Part shown: positions 10,401 to 19,149 of the stretch, piece after piece
How the letters are laid out: the number at the start of each line of letters is the position of its first letter
Position numbering within the stretch: position 1 is the first letter of the stretch
From: Streptomyces sp. ISL-98
GTDB taxonomy: Bacteria > Actinomycetota > Actinomycetes > Streptomycetales > Streptomycetaceae
Direction of reading: 5' to 3'
Length of the DNA stretch: 64,000 bases
Assembly: GCF_018614055.1 (NCBI RefSeq)
Contig: NZ_JAGGPB010000042.1
Location: forward strand, 18,419 to 82,418
Program-made: the position numbers and the translations under genes
The notes under the pieces: generated by a model
Database searches by the model: none
Seen by the model: the letters and a program-made list of their open reading frames with translations, nothing else
What the model was told of the DNA's origin: nothing

Positions 10401-13400
10401 GGCCGTCGGCACCATTCCCACCAAGGGCGACGCGACCGCCACATACCGCGTCTCCGGCTACACGCTCGGCAAGCCGGACTATCAGAAAGCCAGCGCCACC
10501 GCCTTCGACGCCCTCGGCCGGAGCACGGCCACCACGGACGCCGTCGGCCGCACCACCAAGACCGCCTTCACCCCGAATGACACTGGTTACGGACCGCTGA
10601 CAAAAACGGTCGTCACCGATCCCAAGGGCTTCATCACCACCACCGAGAGCGATCCCGCGTGGGGGGCTGCTACCAAGTCCATCGACCCCAACGGCAAGAC
10701 CACCGAGTGGGCATATGACTCTCTCGGCCGCGTCACCTCGGTCTGGAAGCCCAACCGCTCCCGCACCCTCCAGGACACCGCCAGCATCCGCTACGCCTAC
10801 AGCATCACCAAGGACAAGGCATCCTGGGTTCGCACCGACGCCCTCAATGCCGACGGCACCAGCTACAACAGCGCCTACCAGATTTACGACGCCATGCTGC
10901 GGCCCCGCCAGCAGCAAACCCCCGCGGCCAACGGCGGCCGGGTGATCTCCGAGACGCTCTACGACGACCGCGGACTCGGCTACCTCACCAACGCCGACAT
11001 CCACGACACCACTGCCCCCACCGGCGCCCTGGCCAACACCCTGCCCGGCTCCACCCCGGCATCCACTGAGACCGTCTACGACGGCGCCGGACGCGCCACC
11101 TCATCAGTCTTCAAGGTCTACGACCAGGAGAAATGGCGCACCAGCACTGCTCACCAGGGCGACAGGGTCGCGAACACCGCAGCCCCCGGCGGCATGGGCA
11201 CCATGACCATCGCCAATGCGCAGGGCAAGACGATCGAGCGCCGTGAGTACGCCGGCCCAGACCCGACCGGCAGCAACTACACCACCACCAAGTACACCTA
11301 CACCCCGCGCGGCGAGATCGACACCATCACCGGTCCCGACAACGCCAAGTGGACCTACACCTACGACCTGCGCGGCCGTGCCATCGAGACCACCGACCCC
11401 GACAAGGGCAAGACAACCTCGGCCTTCAACCACGCCGACCAGGTCCTCAGCACCACGACCACGGTGGACGGCCAGCCCAAGACGCTCCTCTACGACTACG
11501 ACGAACTCGGCCGCACCACAGCCACCTGGGACGGCACCAAGGACAACGCCCACCAGCTGACCAAGCACACCTACGACACTGTCGCCAAGGGTCTGCCGAG
11601 TTCTTCGATCCGCTACGTCGGCGGCACCACCGGGAAGATCTACGCCAGCCAGATCACCGGCTACGACGCCCTTTACAAGCCGACCTCCGTCAAGACCGTG
11701 CTTGCCGCCACCGACCCGCTGGTCGAAGAAGCCAAGGCACCGCAGACGTTCACCACCTCCACCGCGTACAACTGGGACGGCACCGTCCAGAACACGGCCC
11801 TGCCCGCCGTCGGCGGCCTGCCCGCCGAAACGGTCGCCTACAGCTACAACCCACTCGGCATGCCCACAGGCGTCCAGGGCTCCATGGACTACGTCCGATC
11901 AGTCGGCTACTCCCCACTCGGCGAAGTCGAAGAAACCCTTCTGGGCACATCGACCACCGCCAAGCAGCTGCAAATCCTCAACCGCTACGAAGACGGCACC
12001 CGCCGCCTGACCAACACCCACACCCTCGACCAAACCAACGCCGGCTACACCAGCGACACCGACTACGCCTACGACCCCAGCGGCAACGTCACCTCAGTCA
12101 CCAACAAGGCCGGCGACGACGACACCCAGTGCTTCAACTACGACGGCCACCGCCGCCTCACCGAAGCCTGGACCCCCGCCTCCGGCGACTGCGCCCAGAC
12201 CCGCTCCACGACCCAACTCGGTGGCCCCGCCCCTTACTGGAACAGCTGGACCTATAAGACCGGCGGACTGCGCGCCACCCAGACCGTCCACACCACCAGC
12301 GACACGACCACCACCAACTACGCCTACCCTCCGGTCAACGCCACTGGCGGCGGACAGCCCCACACCCTCACCAGCACCACCGCCGGCACCAAGACCAGCA
12401 GCTACGAGTACGACGAACTCGGCCGCACCATTGAGCGCCCCGGCCCCACCGCAGCCCAAACCCTCACCTACAACGCTGAGGGCAAGCTCGCCAAGACCAC
12501 AGAAGGCGCCACCACCACCGACTACCTGTACGACGCCAACGGCAGCGTCCTCATCCGCCGCGGCACCAACAACACCGTCCTTTACCTCCCTGGAGGACAG
12601 GAACTCCACTACGACGCGGCGACCAAAAAGTTCAGCGGACAGCGCTACTACAGCGCCGGTGACGGCACCGCCCTTCGCACCAACACCGGTCTCAACTGGG
12701 TCATCGATGACCACCACGGCACCGCCTCAATGACCGTCGACGCCACCACCCAGAAAATCACCCGCCGCTACACCAAGCCCTTCGGCGAAAACCGCGGCAC
12801 CAACCCCATCGCCTGGCCCGACGACAAGGGATTCCTCGGCAAACCCGCCGACACCACCACCGGCCTCACCCACATCGGCGCCCGCGAATACGACCCCGCC
12901 ATTGGACGCTTCCTCACCGTCGACCCCATCCTGGCCCCCGAAGACCACGAATCCCTCAACGGCTACGCCTACGCCAACAACACCCCCGTCACTCTCTCCG
13001 ATCCCACCGGCCTGCGTCCCGACGGTGCCTGCGGCGGCTCGGGCAGCTGCGTCGTCGGAAAAACGAAGAAGGGAGAACCGAAGTACGAAACCTGGACCTA
13101 CGAGGGCAACGGCGGCTGGTCATGGGGCTGGTACACCCACACGCAGGACACCTTCACCTATCAGCACCGGTCCTACACCGTCTCCGGAACCGTCACCTAT
13201 AACCGCAAGCGCGGATACACGGCCACAGCAGAACGACCTGTGCTGAAAGCCGGACCCAAGCGGCCGGCCGCGGTCTTCCACGGCTACGCCATGGGCACGA
13301 ACCCCAACTACGATCCTTCCGTTGCCGACGAGACCGCGCGCCCGCCGCTTTCCACTCTGCAGAAAGTGCTCCTTGGTGTCGTAACCGCCGTCGGCCTCGT

Positions 13401-13890
13401 AGTCGCCGTTGGTCCCGTAATCGGACTAGCTACACCCCCCTGCCTCGCAGCCCCCTACGTCTGCGCCACAATCGGAGCGGAGGCTCTGACGGGTGGCGCA
13501 GGAACAGCTGGTGGCGTTGCAGCAGGCTCCAAAGCGGTCAAGGGACTACAGGGAGCTCAAAGTGCTGACAATGTCGTAAATGGACAGCGACTGGCCAGGC
13601 AGCTCGCGCAAGAGCGAGCTGGTTCGATCTTCACCAAGGATGGTTCGCTCACTCCGGAAGCCCTGCAGCAATCCAGGAAAATTATCGGCGGCGAGGAAAT
13701 CGGCAACGCAGCAGTCCAGGCGGAGTTCGCCAAGAGGGGGGGTGCGCACCAGTGGGGTAAGTGGACAACCGCTAGGTACCCCAGCCCGCACGGGATGGAC
13801 TTCGAAGTGCACTTCTATCGTAATCATGTCACTGGAGAAGTGCTCCAATATGATTACAAGGTGAAGCTTCCGAAGTCTATCCAGGAGTAG
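7429..13890 (+). CDS. RHS-repeat polymorphic toxin with a C-terminal toxin domain
   Basis: The GTG at 7429 follows CGAGGA and gives 2153 residues; an upstream GTG at 7345 would add 28 residues with no binding site. A signal or membrane segment (LAVSLALVPQLIVPTGYDF) begins near residue 20. The middle third holds many YD/RHS repeats (for example YDELGRT, YEYDELGRTIERPG), which form a hollow shell. The RHS-associated core sits near residue 1820 with GAREYDPAIGRFLTVDPI, NGYAYANNTPV and DPTG, after which variable toxin tips are attached. The tip (last ~290 residues) has a hydrophobic stretch (LGVVTAVGLVVAVGPVIGL) and a terminal domain with HQWGKWTTARYPSP, DFEVHFYRN and VLQYDYKV. I cannot assign that domain to a named toxin family. 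A cognate immunity gene follows after 8 bases. Confidence 0.85.
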   Translation: MTSASRGGRPHAALRRWLGRGALAVSLALVPQLIVPTGYDFTSIAEAATREFPDPPKPKIDRVLPFTAKKHATPKDQAAPAARKTRERLDKTRWPKAGSTSLSLGTAKQARHQAGGLPVTLMPTPVSRRTAAKASDSATAVEGAVKVRLHDRKTAQKTGVNGVLLTLSPEERLSTGGKLRFSLNYSSFSDAYGGSFGTRLKLIQLPACALTTPNKPSCTTQKPLASTNNPVKQTLTVDLQPAALASAQPMLLAAAASASGGGGDFGATPLGPSATWEAGGSTGDFTWNYPLRMPPSNGPAPSLALSYNSASVDGRTAAENNQTSTVGEGFSFTESYIERKYAVCKDDSEAGKSDLCWKYANATLVLNGKATELVNDCDTTAACTAAAKSEDTGGTWRLKNDDASKVEHLVGASNGDNNGEYWKVTTPDGTQYYFGKHKLPGWSDNGTATDDPVTDSAWTVPVFGNNTGEPCHGTDFNASGCTQAWKWNLDYVVDTHGNAMSHWYGKETNNYAKSGVADPGTKYVRGGYLKRVDYGQRDGHLFDQKAAQRVTLNYAQRCIVTDGCTSLTEATKQNWPDVPFDQICGDGKACTGLIGPSFFTRYRMASMNTYVWDTGNAAYRNIDNWTFNHSFPDTGDASSPSLWLTSITAKGKAGADVDDLAMPSVTFGSVQMPNHVEGGDTLRYIKHRIRTIASETGAKIEVNYSDPQCIRGTKMPTAADDNSLRCFPVYYSQSGATPELDWFHKYVTTSVTQYDTTGAGEPQESYYTYDGGAGWAYSDDEGLSKEKYRTWSQWRGYPKVTTTIGDTTGPRGKTVSRYMRGLDGDKKLTAGTTRDEKVTDSTGTTIEDSRQYAGFVRETITYNGNDEVGGTIHDPWSHSTAKHPYNWGTTEAFFVQSGTVRARQTTASGTRTLKTTTEYDTTYGMPTRVNEHGDVDKTGDETCNTTSYARNTKAWIVDTPSRVESYAAACGTTPSLPKDSLADTTIAYDNQAVGTIPTKGDATATYRVSGYTLGKPDYQKASATAFDALGRSTATTDAVGRTTKTAFTPNDTGYGPLTKTVVTDPKGFITTTESDPAWGAATKSIDPNGKTTEWAYDSLGRVTSVWKPNRSRTLQDTASIRYAYSITKDKASWVRTDALNADGTSYNSAYQIYDAMLRPRQQQTPAANGGRVISETLYDDRGLGYLTNADIHDTTAPTGALANTLPGSTPASTETVYDGAGRATSSVFKVYDQEKWRTSTAHQGDRVANTAAPGGMGTMTIANAQGKTIERREYAGPDPTGSNYTTTKYTYTPRGEIDTITGPDNAKWTYTYDLRGRAIETTDPDKGKTTSAFNHADQVLSTTTTVDGQPKTLLYDYDELGRTTATWDGTKDNAHQLTKHTYDTVAKGLPSSSIRYVGGTTGKIYASQITGYDALYKPTSVKTVLAATDPLVEEAKAPQTFTTSTAYNWDGTVQNTALPAVGGLPAETVAYSYNPLGMPTGVQGSMDYVRSVGYSPLGEVEETLLGTSTTAKQLQILNRYEDGTRRLTNTHTLDQTNAGYTSDTDYAYDPSGNVTSVTNKAGDDDTQCFNYDGHRRLTEAWTPASGDCAQTRSTTQLGGPAPYWNSWTYKTGGLRATQTVHTTSDTTTTNYAYPPVNATGGGQPHTLTSTTAGTKTSSYEYDELGRTIERPGPTAAQTLTYNAEGKLAKTTEGATTTDYLYDANGSVLIRRGTNNTVLYLPGGQELHYDAATKKFSGQRYYSAGDGTALRTNTGLNWVIDDHHGTASMTVDATTQKITRRYTKPFGENRGTNPIAWPDDKGFLGKPADTTTGLTHIGAREYDPAIGRFLTVDPILAPEDHESLNGYAYANNTPVTLSDPTGLRPDGACGGSGSCVVGKTKKGEPKYETWTYEGNGGWSWGWYTHTQDTFTYQHRSYTVSGTVTYNRKRGYTATAERPVLKAGPKRPAAVFHGYAMGTNPNYDPSVADETARPPLSTLQKVLLGVVTAVGLVVAVGPVIGLATPPCLAAPYVCATIGAEALTGGAGTAGGVAAGSKAVKGLQGAQSADNVVNGQRLARQLAQERAGSIFTKDGSLTPEALQQSRKIIGGEEIGNAAVQAEFAKRGGAHQWGKWTTARYPSPHGMDFEVHFYRNHVTGEVLQYDYKVKLPKSIQE

Positions 13891-13898
13891 CGAACCAA

Positions 13899-14261
13899 AT
13901 GAAAGTAGCATTCCTTGGGTGCGGGGATTCCCCCGAACGTGTCACGCGAGGCACGGCCGGGCTCGAGATCGGGCATGAGTACGACGTCCTCGAGCTGTAC
14001 GGGCAAGCTGATGGTGCCAACTACCTCAGGGTGGAGGTTGCTGTGGGCGAGCTTCCCGCTATGTTCGACGCCAGGCTCTTTCGCGTCGTGGCGTCGAGCA
14101 TGCACCCGTTGTGGGAAGCGCGTATTACAGAGTCAGGTACTCTCAAGATCGGACCCGCATCCTGGATGCGCACCGGTTTTTGGGAAGCCGTTATGGACGG
14201 CGAAGAATGGGCTGTACGCGCTTACAGCAAAGCGAGAGACGAAATCCTGAAAAATAGGTAA
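13899..14261 (+). CDS. Probable immunity protein for the RHS toxin
   Basis: This 120-residue cytoplasmic protein starts 8 bases after the toxin stop. Its AGGAG ribosome-binding site lies inside the last codons of the toxin gene, so the two are translated together. It begins MKVAFLGCGDSPERVTRGTAGL and alternates beta strands with acidic residues; no signal or membrane segment is seen. Position, size and coupling are standard for the immunity gene of a polymorphic toxin. I do not recognise the family. The transcript ends at the hairpin 20 bases downstream. Confidence 0.7.
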   Translation: MKVAFLGCGDSPERVTRGTAGLEIGHEYDVLELYGQADGANYLRVEVAVGELPAMFDARLFRVVASSMHPLWEARITESGTLKIGPASWMRTGFWEAVMDGEEWAVRAYSKARDEILKNR

Positions 14262-14281
14262 CGCCTACTTCGTCTCGCCTG

Positions 14282-14320
14282 AAGCCGTGGGGTCGCTCTC
14301 GTCAGGCGACCCCACGGCTT
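14282..14320 (+). terminator. Terminator of the toxin/immunity operon
   Basis: A perfect 15-bp stem, AAGCCGTGGGGTCGC (14282-14296) with its complement at 14306-14320, closes a 9-base loop and is followed by TT. Being symmetrical, it could also stop transcription from the right. Confidence 0.85.
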
Positions 14321-14330
14321 TTGGATGGCG

Positions 14331-14633
14331 AGCCAGGGTTTCTGCGGACTTCGCCAAGGCACCACCCCGCGCCACCCGGTGGGGGCCCGTGGCCGTCTGT
14401 GTCGAGCTGGGCGATTTCGCGATCGGAACGCACCTCGCGCCGGAAACGGGCGCGCGGAACTCTTCGTCACCGGCCTGCGCTGGGTGTACGACCTTTACGG
14501 CCAGGCGCAGCCCGGATCCGTCCACCGCGGCATTGACGGTGCCCATGCCACCTGCTCCCACGCGCCCGACCACACGGTAAGGCCCAATGCGGCGCGGGTC
14601 ACCCGGCTGCACCGCCTGGATCGGGTTGGGCAC
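14331..14633 (-). pseudogene. N-terminal fragment of a Ser/Thr protein kinase
   Basis: A GTG at 14633, with GAGGA 5 bases upstream, opens a frame reading IGPYRVVGRVGAGGMG and then LAVKVVHPAQAGDEEFRA. These are the glycine-rich ATP loop and the catalytic-lysine strand of actinobacterial PknB-type kinases. After EEFRA the frame shifts: RFRREV, the expected next motif, is in another frame. Nothing of the catalytic loop or C-lobe remains. The 3' end runs into the terminator of the RHS operon. An IS630 copy sits 58 bases upstream of the start, where the promoter would be. The fragment is non-functional. Confidence 0.7.
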
Positions 14634-14692
14634 GCTGCTCCTCGATACGTCATCGCCCTGCACTGCACGCCTCGTTGCGGCGCTGAATGCTA

Positions 14693-15860
14693 CTGAACTT
14701 GATTGGGTGATGTCGGGCTGTTCGCCTGACGGCGTCCGGGTCGGGTCGGTAGTTGTGGGCTGTGAGATACGAGCAGGGTGGTGGGCTGACCGATGCTGAG
14801 AGGGTCGGGCGGGAGCGGATTCGGCTGGAGGCGGTCGGCCGCTTCGAGGGCGGGGAGAAGAACAGGGAGATCGCTGCCGCGCTGCGGGTGAGCGAGCGGT
14901 CGGTGGAACGCTGGCGCCGTCAGTGGCGGGAGTGTGGTCAAGGCGGTGTCCGCTCGAAGGGTTCGCCCGGGCGTCCGCGACTGAGTGACGCTCAAATAAC
15001 AAGACTCGAGCGGGAGTTGGAGCGTGGTCCGCTCGCTCATGGATGGGCGGACCAGCGTTGGACGCTCGCTCGTGTGAAGACGTTGATCGGGCGGATGTTC
15101 CATGTCAGTTACACGGTGGAGGGCACGTGGCGGCTGCTGAAGCGTCATGGCTGGTCATGGCAGCAGCCGGCCCGTAGGGCGATCGAGCGGGACGATGAGG
15201 CGGTCGAGTTGTGGAAGAAGGAGGTGTGGCCGCGGGTAAAAGCACCGCGGCGGCCCGCGGGGCCTGGATCGTCTGCGAGGACGAGGCCAGTCAGTCGCTG
15301 AGGCCGCCACGGGCCAGGACCTGGGGCCGGGTCGGCCAGACGCCAGTGGTCCGGGTACGGGGCCGGGGTTCCGGACGCGTCTCCATGGCCGGAATGACCT
15401 GTTTCAAGAACGGAGAGCGTTCACGGCTCATCTACAGCTTCCGCGTCCATCGGGGACGCAAGGGCGAGCCCAAGGGCTTCACCTGGCAGGACTACCGCGA
15501 CCTGATCGTGCGGGCACATAACCAGCTCAGTGGCCCGATCGTCCTGGTCTGGGACAACCTGCGGACTCATCTGATGCCACAGATGAAGGCTTTCATCGCC
15601 GAGAACGACGCCTGGCTGACGGTGTTCCACTTCCCCGCCTACGCACCGGACCTCAACGCGCAGGAAGGCATCTGGTCACTGGTGAAACGCACCATCGGCA
15701 ACCTCGCTGCCGCGAACCTCGACCAGCTGGCCACCGCTGTGAAACGCAGCCTCAAAAAGGTCCAGTACCGTCCACACCTGATCAACGGCTGCCTCACGGG
15801 CACCGGCCTGACCATGGAAACCTGACCACAATCAGACCGACATCACGCATTCAAGTTCAG
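14693..15860. mobile_element. IS630-family insertion sequence with TA target duplication
   Basis: The ends are inverted repeats of about 33 bp with a few mismatches, starting CTGAACTTGA on both sides. Both ends are flanked by TA (14691-14692 and 15861-15862), the target duplicated by IS630/Tc1-type elements. The intact ends and duplication suggest a recent insertion, here upstream of the kinase remnant. Confidence 0.88.
14762..15825 (+). CDS. IS630-family transposase made by -1 ribosomal frameshift
   Basis: Two overlapping frames form one transposase. The first, from the GTG at 14762 (VRYEQGGGLTDAER), holds the N-terminal helix-turn-helix domain (IAAALRVSERSVERWRRQW). The second, in the -1 frame, holds the DDE domain: CEDEASQS supplies the first Asp, LVWDNLRTH the second, and PAYAPDLNAQEGIWSLVK the Glu. 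The switch occurs at a run of four A (15238-15241) read GTA AAA GCA, where lysyl-tRNA can slip back one base to AAA AGC. Many IS630 elements use such a programmed shift, so this is probably not damage. The product would be about 350 residues. Confidence 0.85.
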
Positions 15861-15993
15861 TAGCGCGGTGGTTCACCGCACGGAGGCAGAGGCGCTGCAT
15901 ACCCTCTGACGACGCCGCACTGGCTCAGAGCGGTTCGCCGGTTACACTCTGCGGCTCGGGACTGACACGAAAATGACCCCTTGAATCGGCGGA

Positions 15994-17256
15994 TCAGACC
16001 ATGATCGGCTCGAAGCGGACGGTGAGTCCGAGGCTGTTGGCTTCCTTGACCATCCGTCGCATGGCGCGTTCGGGATCGCGGCGGGTGAAGTGGTCCGCTC
16101 CGAGCTCTCGGTAGGGGGCTTTGTCGTGCAGGACGTGCCAGATGGCGATGGCGAGTTTGTGCATCACGGCGACGAGGGCCCGTTTGCCTCCTCGTCTGGC
16201 TGCCAGCCGTCGGAAGAAGACACCGAGGTAGGAGTCCTTCTTCCTGATGGCGACCATCGCTGCGATCCCGAGCAGGCGTTTGAGGTTCTTGTTCCCGGGC
16301 CGGGTGCGTCCGGACCGGTTGACCCCGGCCGATTCGTTCTGTCCGGGACAGACCCCGATCCAGGAAGCGAGCCGGTGTGCTGAAGGGAACTGGGCCATGT
16401 CACCACCGGTCTCGGCGACAATGATCTCCCCGGCGAGACGTCCGATACCAGGGATGGTGGCCAGGTTGGCGAGGTCCCTCTCCCGCTCCGTCAGCAGGGT
16501 GGCGACCCGGGTATCGAAGGTCTCGATGATGGTCTTCCAGCGGTCGATCTCATCCAGATAGTGCCGGACCATGAACGCGTGATGACCCGTGAACTCCCCG
16601 TCCAGGGCTTCGATGAGTTCGGGAATCTTGTTCCGGGCCCGGCCGACCGCCAGGTCAGCGAGCCGGGCGGGGTCCCGTTCCCCGTCGATGAGGGCTCCCA
16701 GGATGGCCCGGCCACTGGCGCCGGTCACGTCGCTGAGGACGGAGGAGAGTTTCATCCCCGTGTCCTCGAGCTCCTTCTCAAGGCGCTGGGCTTCCCACCC
16801 CGCGGCCCTCGCCAGTTCTGTGCGACGGCGAGTGAGATCCCGTAGCTCACGGATGTCGCGTCTCGGCACGAACGAGGCCATCACCATCCCGGAGGCACCG
16901 GCCCGGGCAAGGAAGGCGGCATCGCTGGGATCGGTCTTGCGGCCCCGAATCCCCTTGAGATGCGCCGGGTTGACCAGCATCAGGTTCAGATGTGGCTGCA
17001 GCAGGTAGTAGACCGGACGCCAGTAGTCCGAAGTCGCCTCCATCACCACCACCTCGACCTGCCGCTCCACCAGCCAGGCCAGCAACCGCCGGACTTCGGC
17101 CGTGGTAGTACCGAACCGTTCGGTCTCCAACGACCAGCTGCCGGCCCGTTTCGTACTCGGCGCCCGTACACACGCGAGCAGGAACCGCTTGCCCAGATCC
17201 ACTCCCGCGGACCTCAGATGAATTACCTCGTCCTTCGCGTCCTGGAGCCGGGCCAT
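15994..17256 (-). CDS. IS110-family transposase
   Basis: ATG at 17256 is preceded by GGAGGGAGAA and gives 420 residues. The N-terminal RuvC-like DEDD domain shows VDLGKRFLLACV (first Asp), VVMEATSDYWRP (Glu) and the pair KTDPSDAAFLA. The C-terminal transposase domain contains the PGIGRLAGEIIVAETG helix-hairpin-helix, SWIGVCPGQNESAG with the catalytic Ser region, and GNKNLKRLL. IS110 enzymes move by circle formation without terminal inverted repeats and are guided by a bridge RNA from the non-coding end. The frame is intact. The element boundaries cannot be set from this sequence alone. Confidence 0.9.
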   Translation of the reverse strand: MARLQDAKDEVIHLRSAGVDLGKRFLLACVRAPSTKRAGSWSLETERFGTTTAEVRRLLAWLVERQVEVVVMEATSDYWRPVYYLLQPHLNLMLVNPAHLKGIRGRKTDPSDAAFLARAGASGMVMASFVPRRDIRELRDLTRRRTELARAAGWEAQRLEKELEDTGMKLSSVLSDVTGASGRAILGALIDGERDPARLADLAVGRARNKIPELIEALDGEFTGHHAFMVRHYLDEIDRWKTIIETFDTRVATLLTERERDLANLATIPGIGRLAGEIIVAETGGDMAQFPSAHRLASWIGVCPGQNESAGVNRSGRTRPGNKNLKRLLGIAAMVAIRKKDSYLGVFFRRLAARRGGKRALVAVMHKLAIAIWHVLHDKAPYRELGADHFTRRDPERAMRRMVKEANSLGLTVRFEPIMV

Positions 17257-17520
17257 CCTGTTCTCCCTCCCGCCCGATGCCTCCATACTCAGCAGACGCC
17301 CCGGAGGGGCCAAGGGAGTAGCGGAATCTGACACGCGTGCTCCAGGTGGCAGACGACACCACCATGGCAACAATCCGTGGTCCCCTGGTCGGCCCCCATC
17401 GCCATCCTGTAAAACGAGCTTGCCAGCATCGCAGGCCCATCGGCTGACCGGGACATCCGACCCCATTTTCCCGTACCCGAGGTGATCAGCGCAGCCAATC
17501 TCGCCCACCTGTAAAACGTT
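17257..17520 (-). ncRNA. Candidate bridge-RNA region upstream of the IS110 transposase
   Basis: The 264 bases between the transposase start and the ISL3 left end hold no gene. In characterised IS110-group elements this left non-coding end encodes the structured bridge RNA that pairs with target and donor DNA. The word CCTGTAAAACG/ACCTGTAAAACG occurs near 17405 and again at 17508. No structure was computed, so the RNA is only inferred from position. Confidence 0.25.
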
Positions 17521-17521
17521 C

Positions 17522-19149
17522 GGCTCTGTTCCGTAGTCGGTGGTGACGGTGAGTGCTCGTCAGTGGAGCAGGATGCGGTGGCGGAGGAGGTCGAAGCTCG
17601 CGCGACCGTGCATCTGCCGCATGATCTTCTTCGTGCAGGTGTTGATGCCTTCGGTGCGGCCGTTGTGGTGGGGCAGGGTCAGGCCGGCGTTGACTGCGGC
17701 GCGGTCGAGTTCCAGGCCGTTGCAGAAGCTGTGCAGGTGGGGCAGGTTGGTGGCGCGGACATCGGCGATCCACTGGGTGAGCTTGTTGTCGTTGGCCTGG
17801 GCCGGGGTCAGGAGGGCGGCGAACTCGCCGGTGAGTCGGGCGAGTGCGGTCATCTCCGGGCAGGCGGCTGTGAGGATGCCGAGCAGGTCGGTGTCCTTGG
17901 TCCACAGGTGCTCGGGGTGGGTGAGCAGGAGCCGGGTGAGGCGGCGTGGGGTTGTCACTGGGCGGTCGCCTTCGGCGCGGCCCTGGTTGAGGTAGCGGAC
18001 CAGCAGGTTGGCACTGCCGGTGTAGCCCTGTTCCCTGATCTCGTGCAGGAGGTGGGTGACGGGGACGGCGGGGTCGGCGGCCCGGCGGGTGCGCAGGTGG
18101 TCGCGGTAGGGGTCGACCAGGGTGGACCGGTAGCGGGGGGCGATACGATCCGCGGGCGGTTCGGGGATGCGGGCGTAGCGCTTGACGGTGTTCAGGGCGA
18201 GGTTCAGTCTGCGGGAGCAGTCGAGCAGGCCGACGCCGGAGTCGAGGAGGGCGTGGACTTTGTGCCAGCGCTCGCGGGTGGTCTGCTCACGGACGCCGCC
18301 GGGGCGGGGCGGGTTGACGGTGGCCCAGCAGGGGGCGTGGGCCCGGACCTCGGCCAAGACCTTGTCGCACAGGTTCCGCCACAGATGCCAGCGGTCGCTG
18401 ACCTGCACCGCGTCGGGCAGGGCCCGGCGGATCGCCTCGGCGTAGGTGGCCGAGCCGTCCCGGCACACGACTTCGATCTCCTTCTTCCCGCGCAGCCATG
18501 CCTCCAGGGTGGCAGCCTCGCGGTCGGGCAGGACGTCGACGCGTTCCCCGGTCTCGGCGTCGATGACGATCGTGGCATAGCGGTGGCGGCGGCGCAGGGC
18601 GAAGTCGTCGACCCCGACCACCCGCGGGATCCGCACCGTCGGTACGGGGATGCGTCGCAGCACCCGCAAGGCGGTGGCGAACGATACGGGTACGGCCAGC
18701 GACCGGGTGAGCCGGGCGGCCGCCCGGCCGCATAACTCCTTGACTACCGCCGAGACCTCGCCGCTCAGACGCGTGGTGCGGCGCTGGAGGCGCTCCAGCA
18801 GCCCAGGGACTTGCTCGCGGAAGGTCTGCCGCTGACAGCCCAGGACTGGGCAGACCAGACGTCGCACCTGGACGTTGACCACGACCCGGCGCCCATCCAC
18901 CGGCACGTCCGCAACTGTTCGGCCGTGGTACCCGTGCACCTTCCCCGTCGGGATCCCGCACATCGGGCAGGGAAAGGGAACATCCCGCGTCCGGGCCAAG
19001 ACCCGGATCACCTCGCCGTCGTCCGCAACGTCATCGATGACCAGCGCCGAGAGCCCAGAAAACACTGTTGCCACAAGGGAGTTGACATCTTGCATATGAC
19101 GTCAACGACGGCCGTCACCTGCCGTCACCACCGACTACGGAACAGAGCC
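17522..19149. mobile_element. ISL3-family insertion sequence
   Basis: Perfect 28-bp inverted repeats at 17522-17549 and 19122-19149 (reading inward GGCTCTGTTCCGTAGTCGG...) enclose one transposase gene. ISL3 elements normally duplicate 8 bp, but the flanks (AAACGTTC and AGGTTTGT) differ. The right end abuts a truncated IS3 element directly. Confidence 0.9.
17560..19095 (-). CDS. ISL3-family transposase
   Basis: Intact 511-residue transposase, the normal length for ISL3. The N-terminal zinc-binding segment is FPCPMCGIPTGKVHGYHGRT...VCPVLGCQRQTF (Cys-x2-Cys and Cys-x4-Cys), followed by a helix-turn-helix. The DDE domain shows GVDDFALRRRHRYATIV (first Asp), VSDRWHLWRNL (second Asp) and a late Glu in NGRTEGINTCTKKIMRQMHG. 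ATG at 19095 sits 27 bases inside the right inverted repeat boundary. Nothing is missing, so it may be active. Confidence 0.92.
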   Translation of the reverse strand: MQDVNSLVATVFSGLSALVIDDVADDGEVIRVLARTRDVPFPCPMCGIPTGKVHGYHGRTVADVPVDGRRVVVNVQVRRLVCPVLGCQRQTFREQVPGLLERLQRRTTRLSGEVSAVVKELCGRAAARLTRSLAVPVSFATALRVLRRIPVPTVRIPRVVGVDDFALRRRHRYATIVIDAETGERVDVLPDREAATLEAWLRGKKEIEVVCRDGSATYAEAIRRALPDAVQVSDRWHLWRNLCDKVLAEVRAHAPCWATVNPPRPGGVREQTTRERWHKVHALLDSGVGLLDCSRRLNLALNTVKRYARIPEPPADRIAPRYRSTLVDPYRDHLRTRRAADPAVPVTHLLHEIREQGYTGSANLLVRYLNQGRAEGDRPVTTPRRLTRLLLTHPEHLWTKDTDLLGILTAACPEMTALARLTGEFAALLTPAQANDNKLTQWIADVRATNLPHLHSFCNGLELDRAAVNAGLTLPHHNGRTEGINTCTKKIMRQMHGRASFDLLRHRILLH

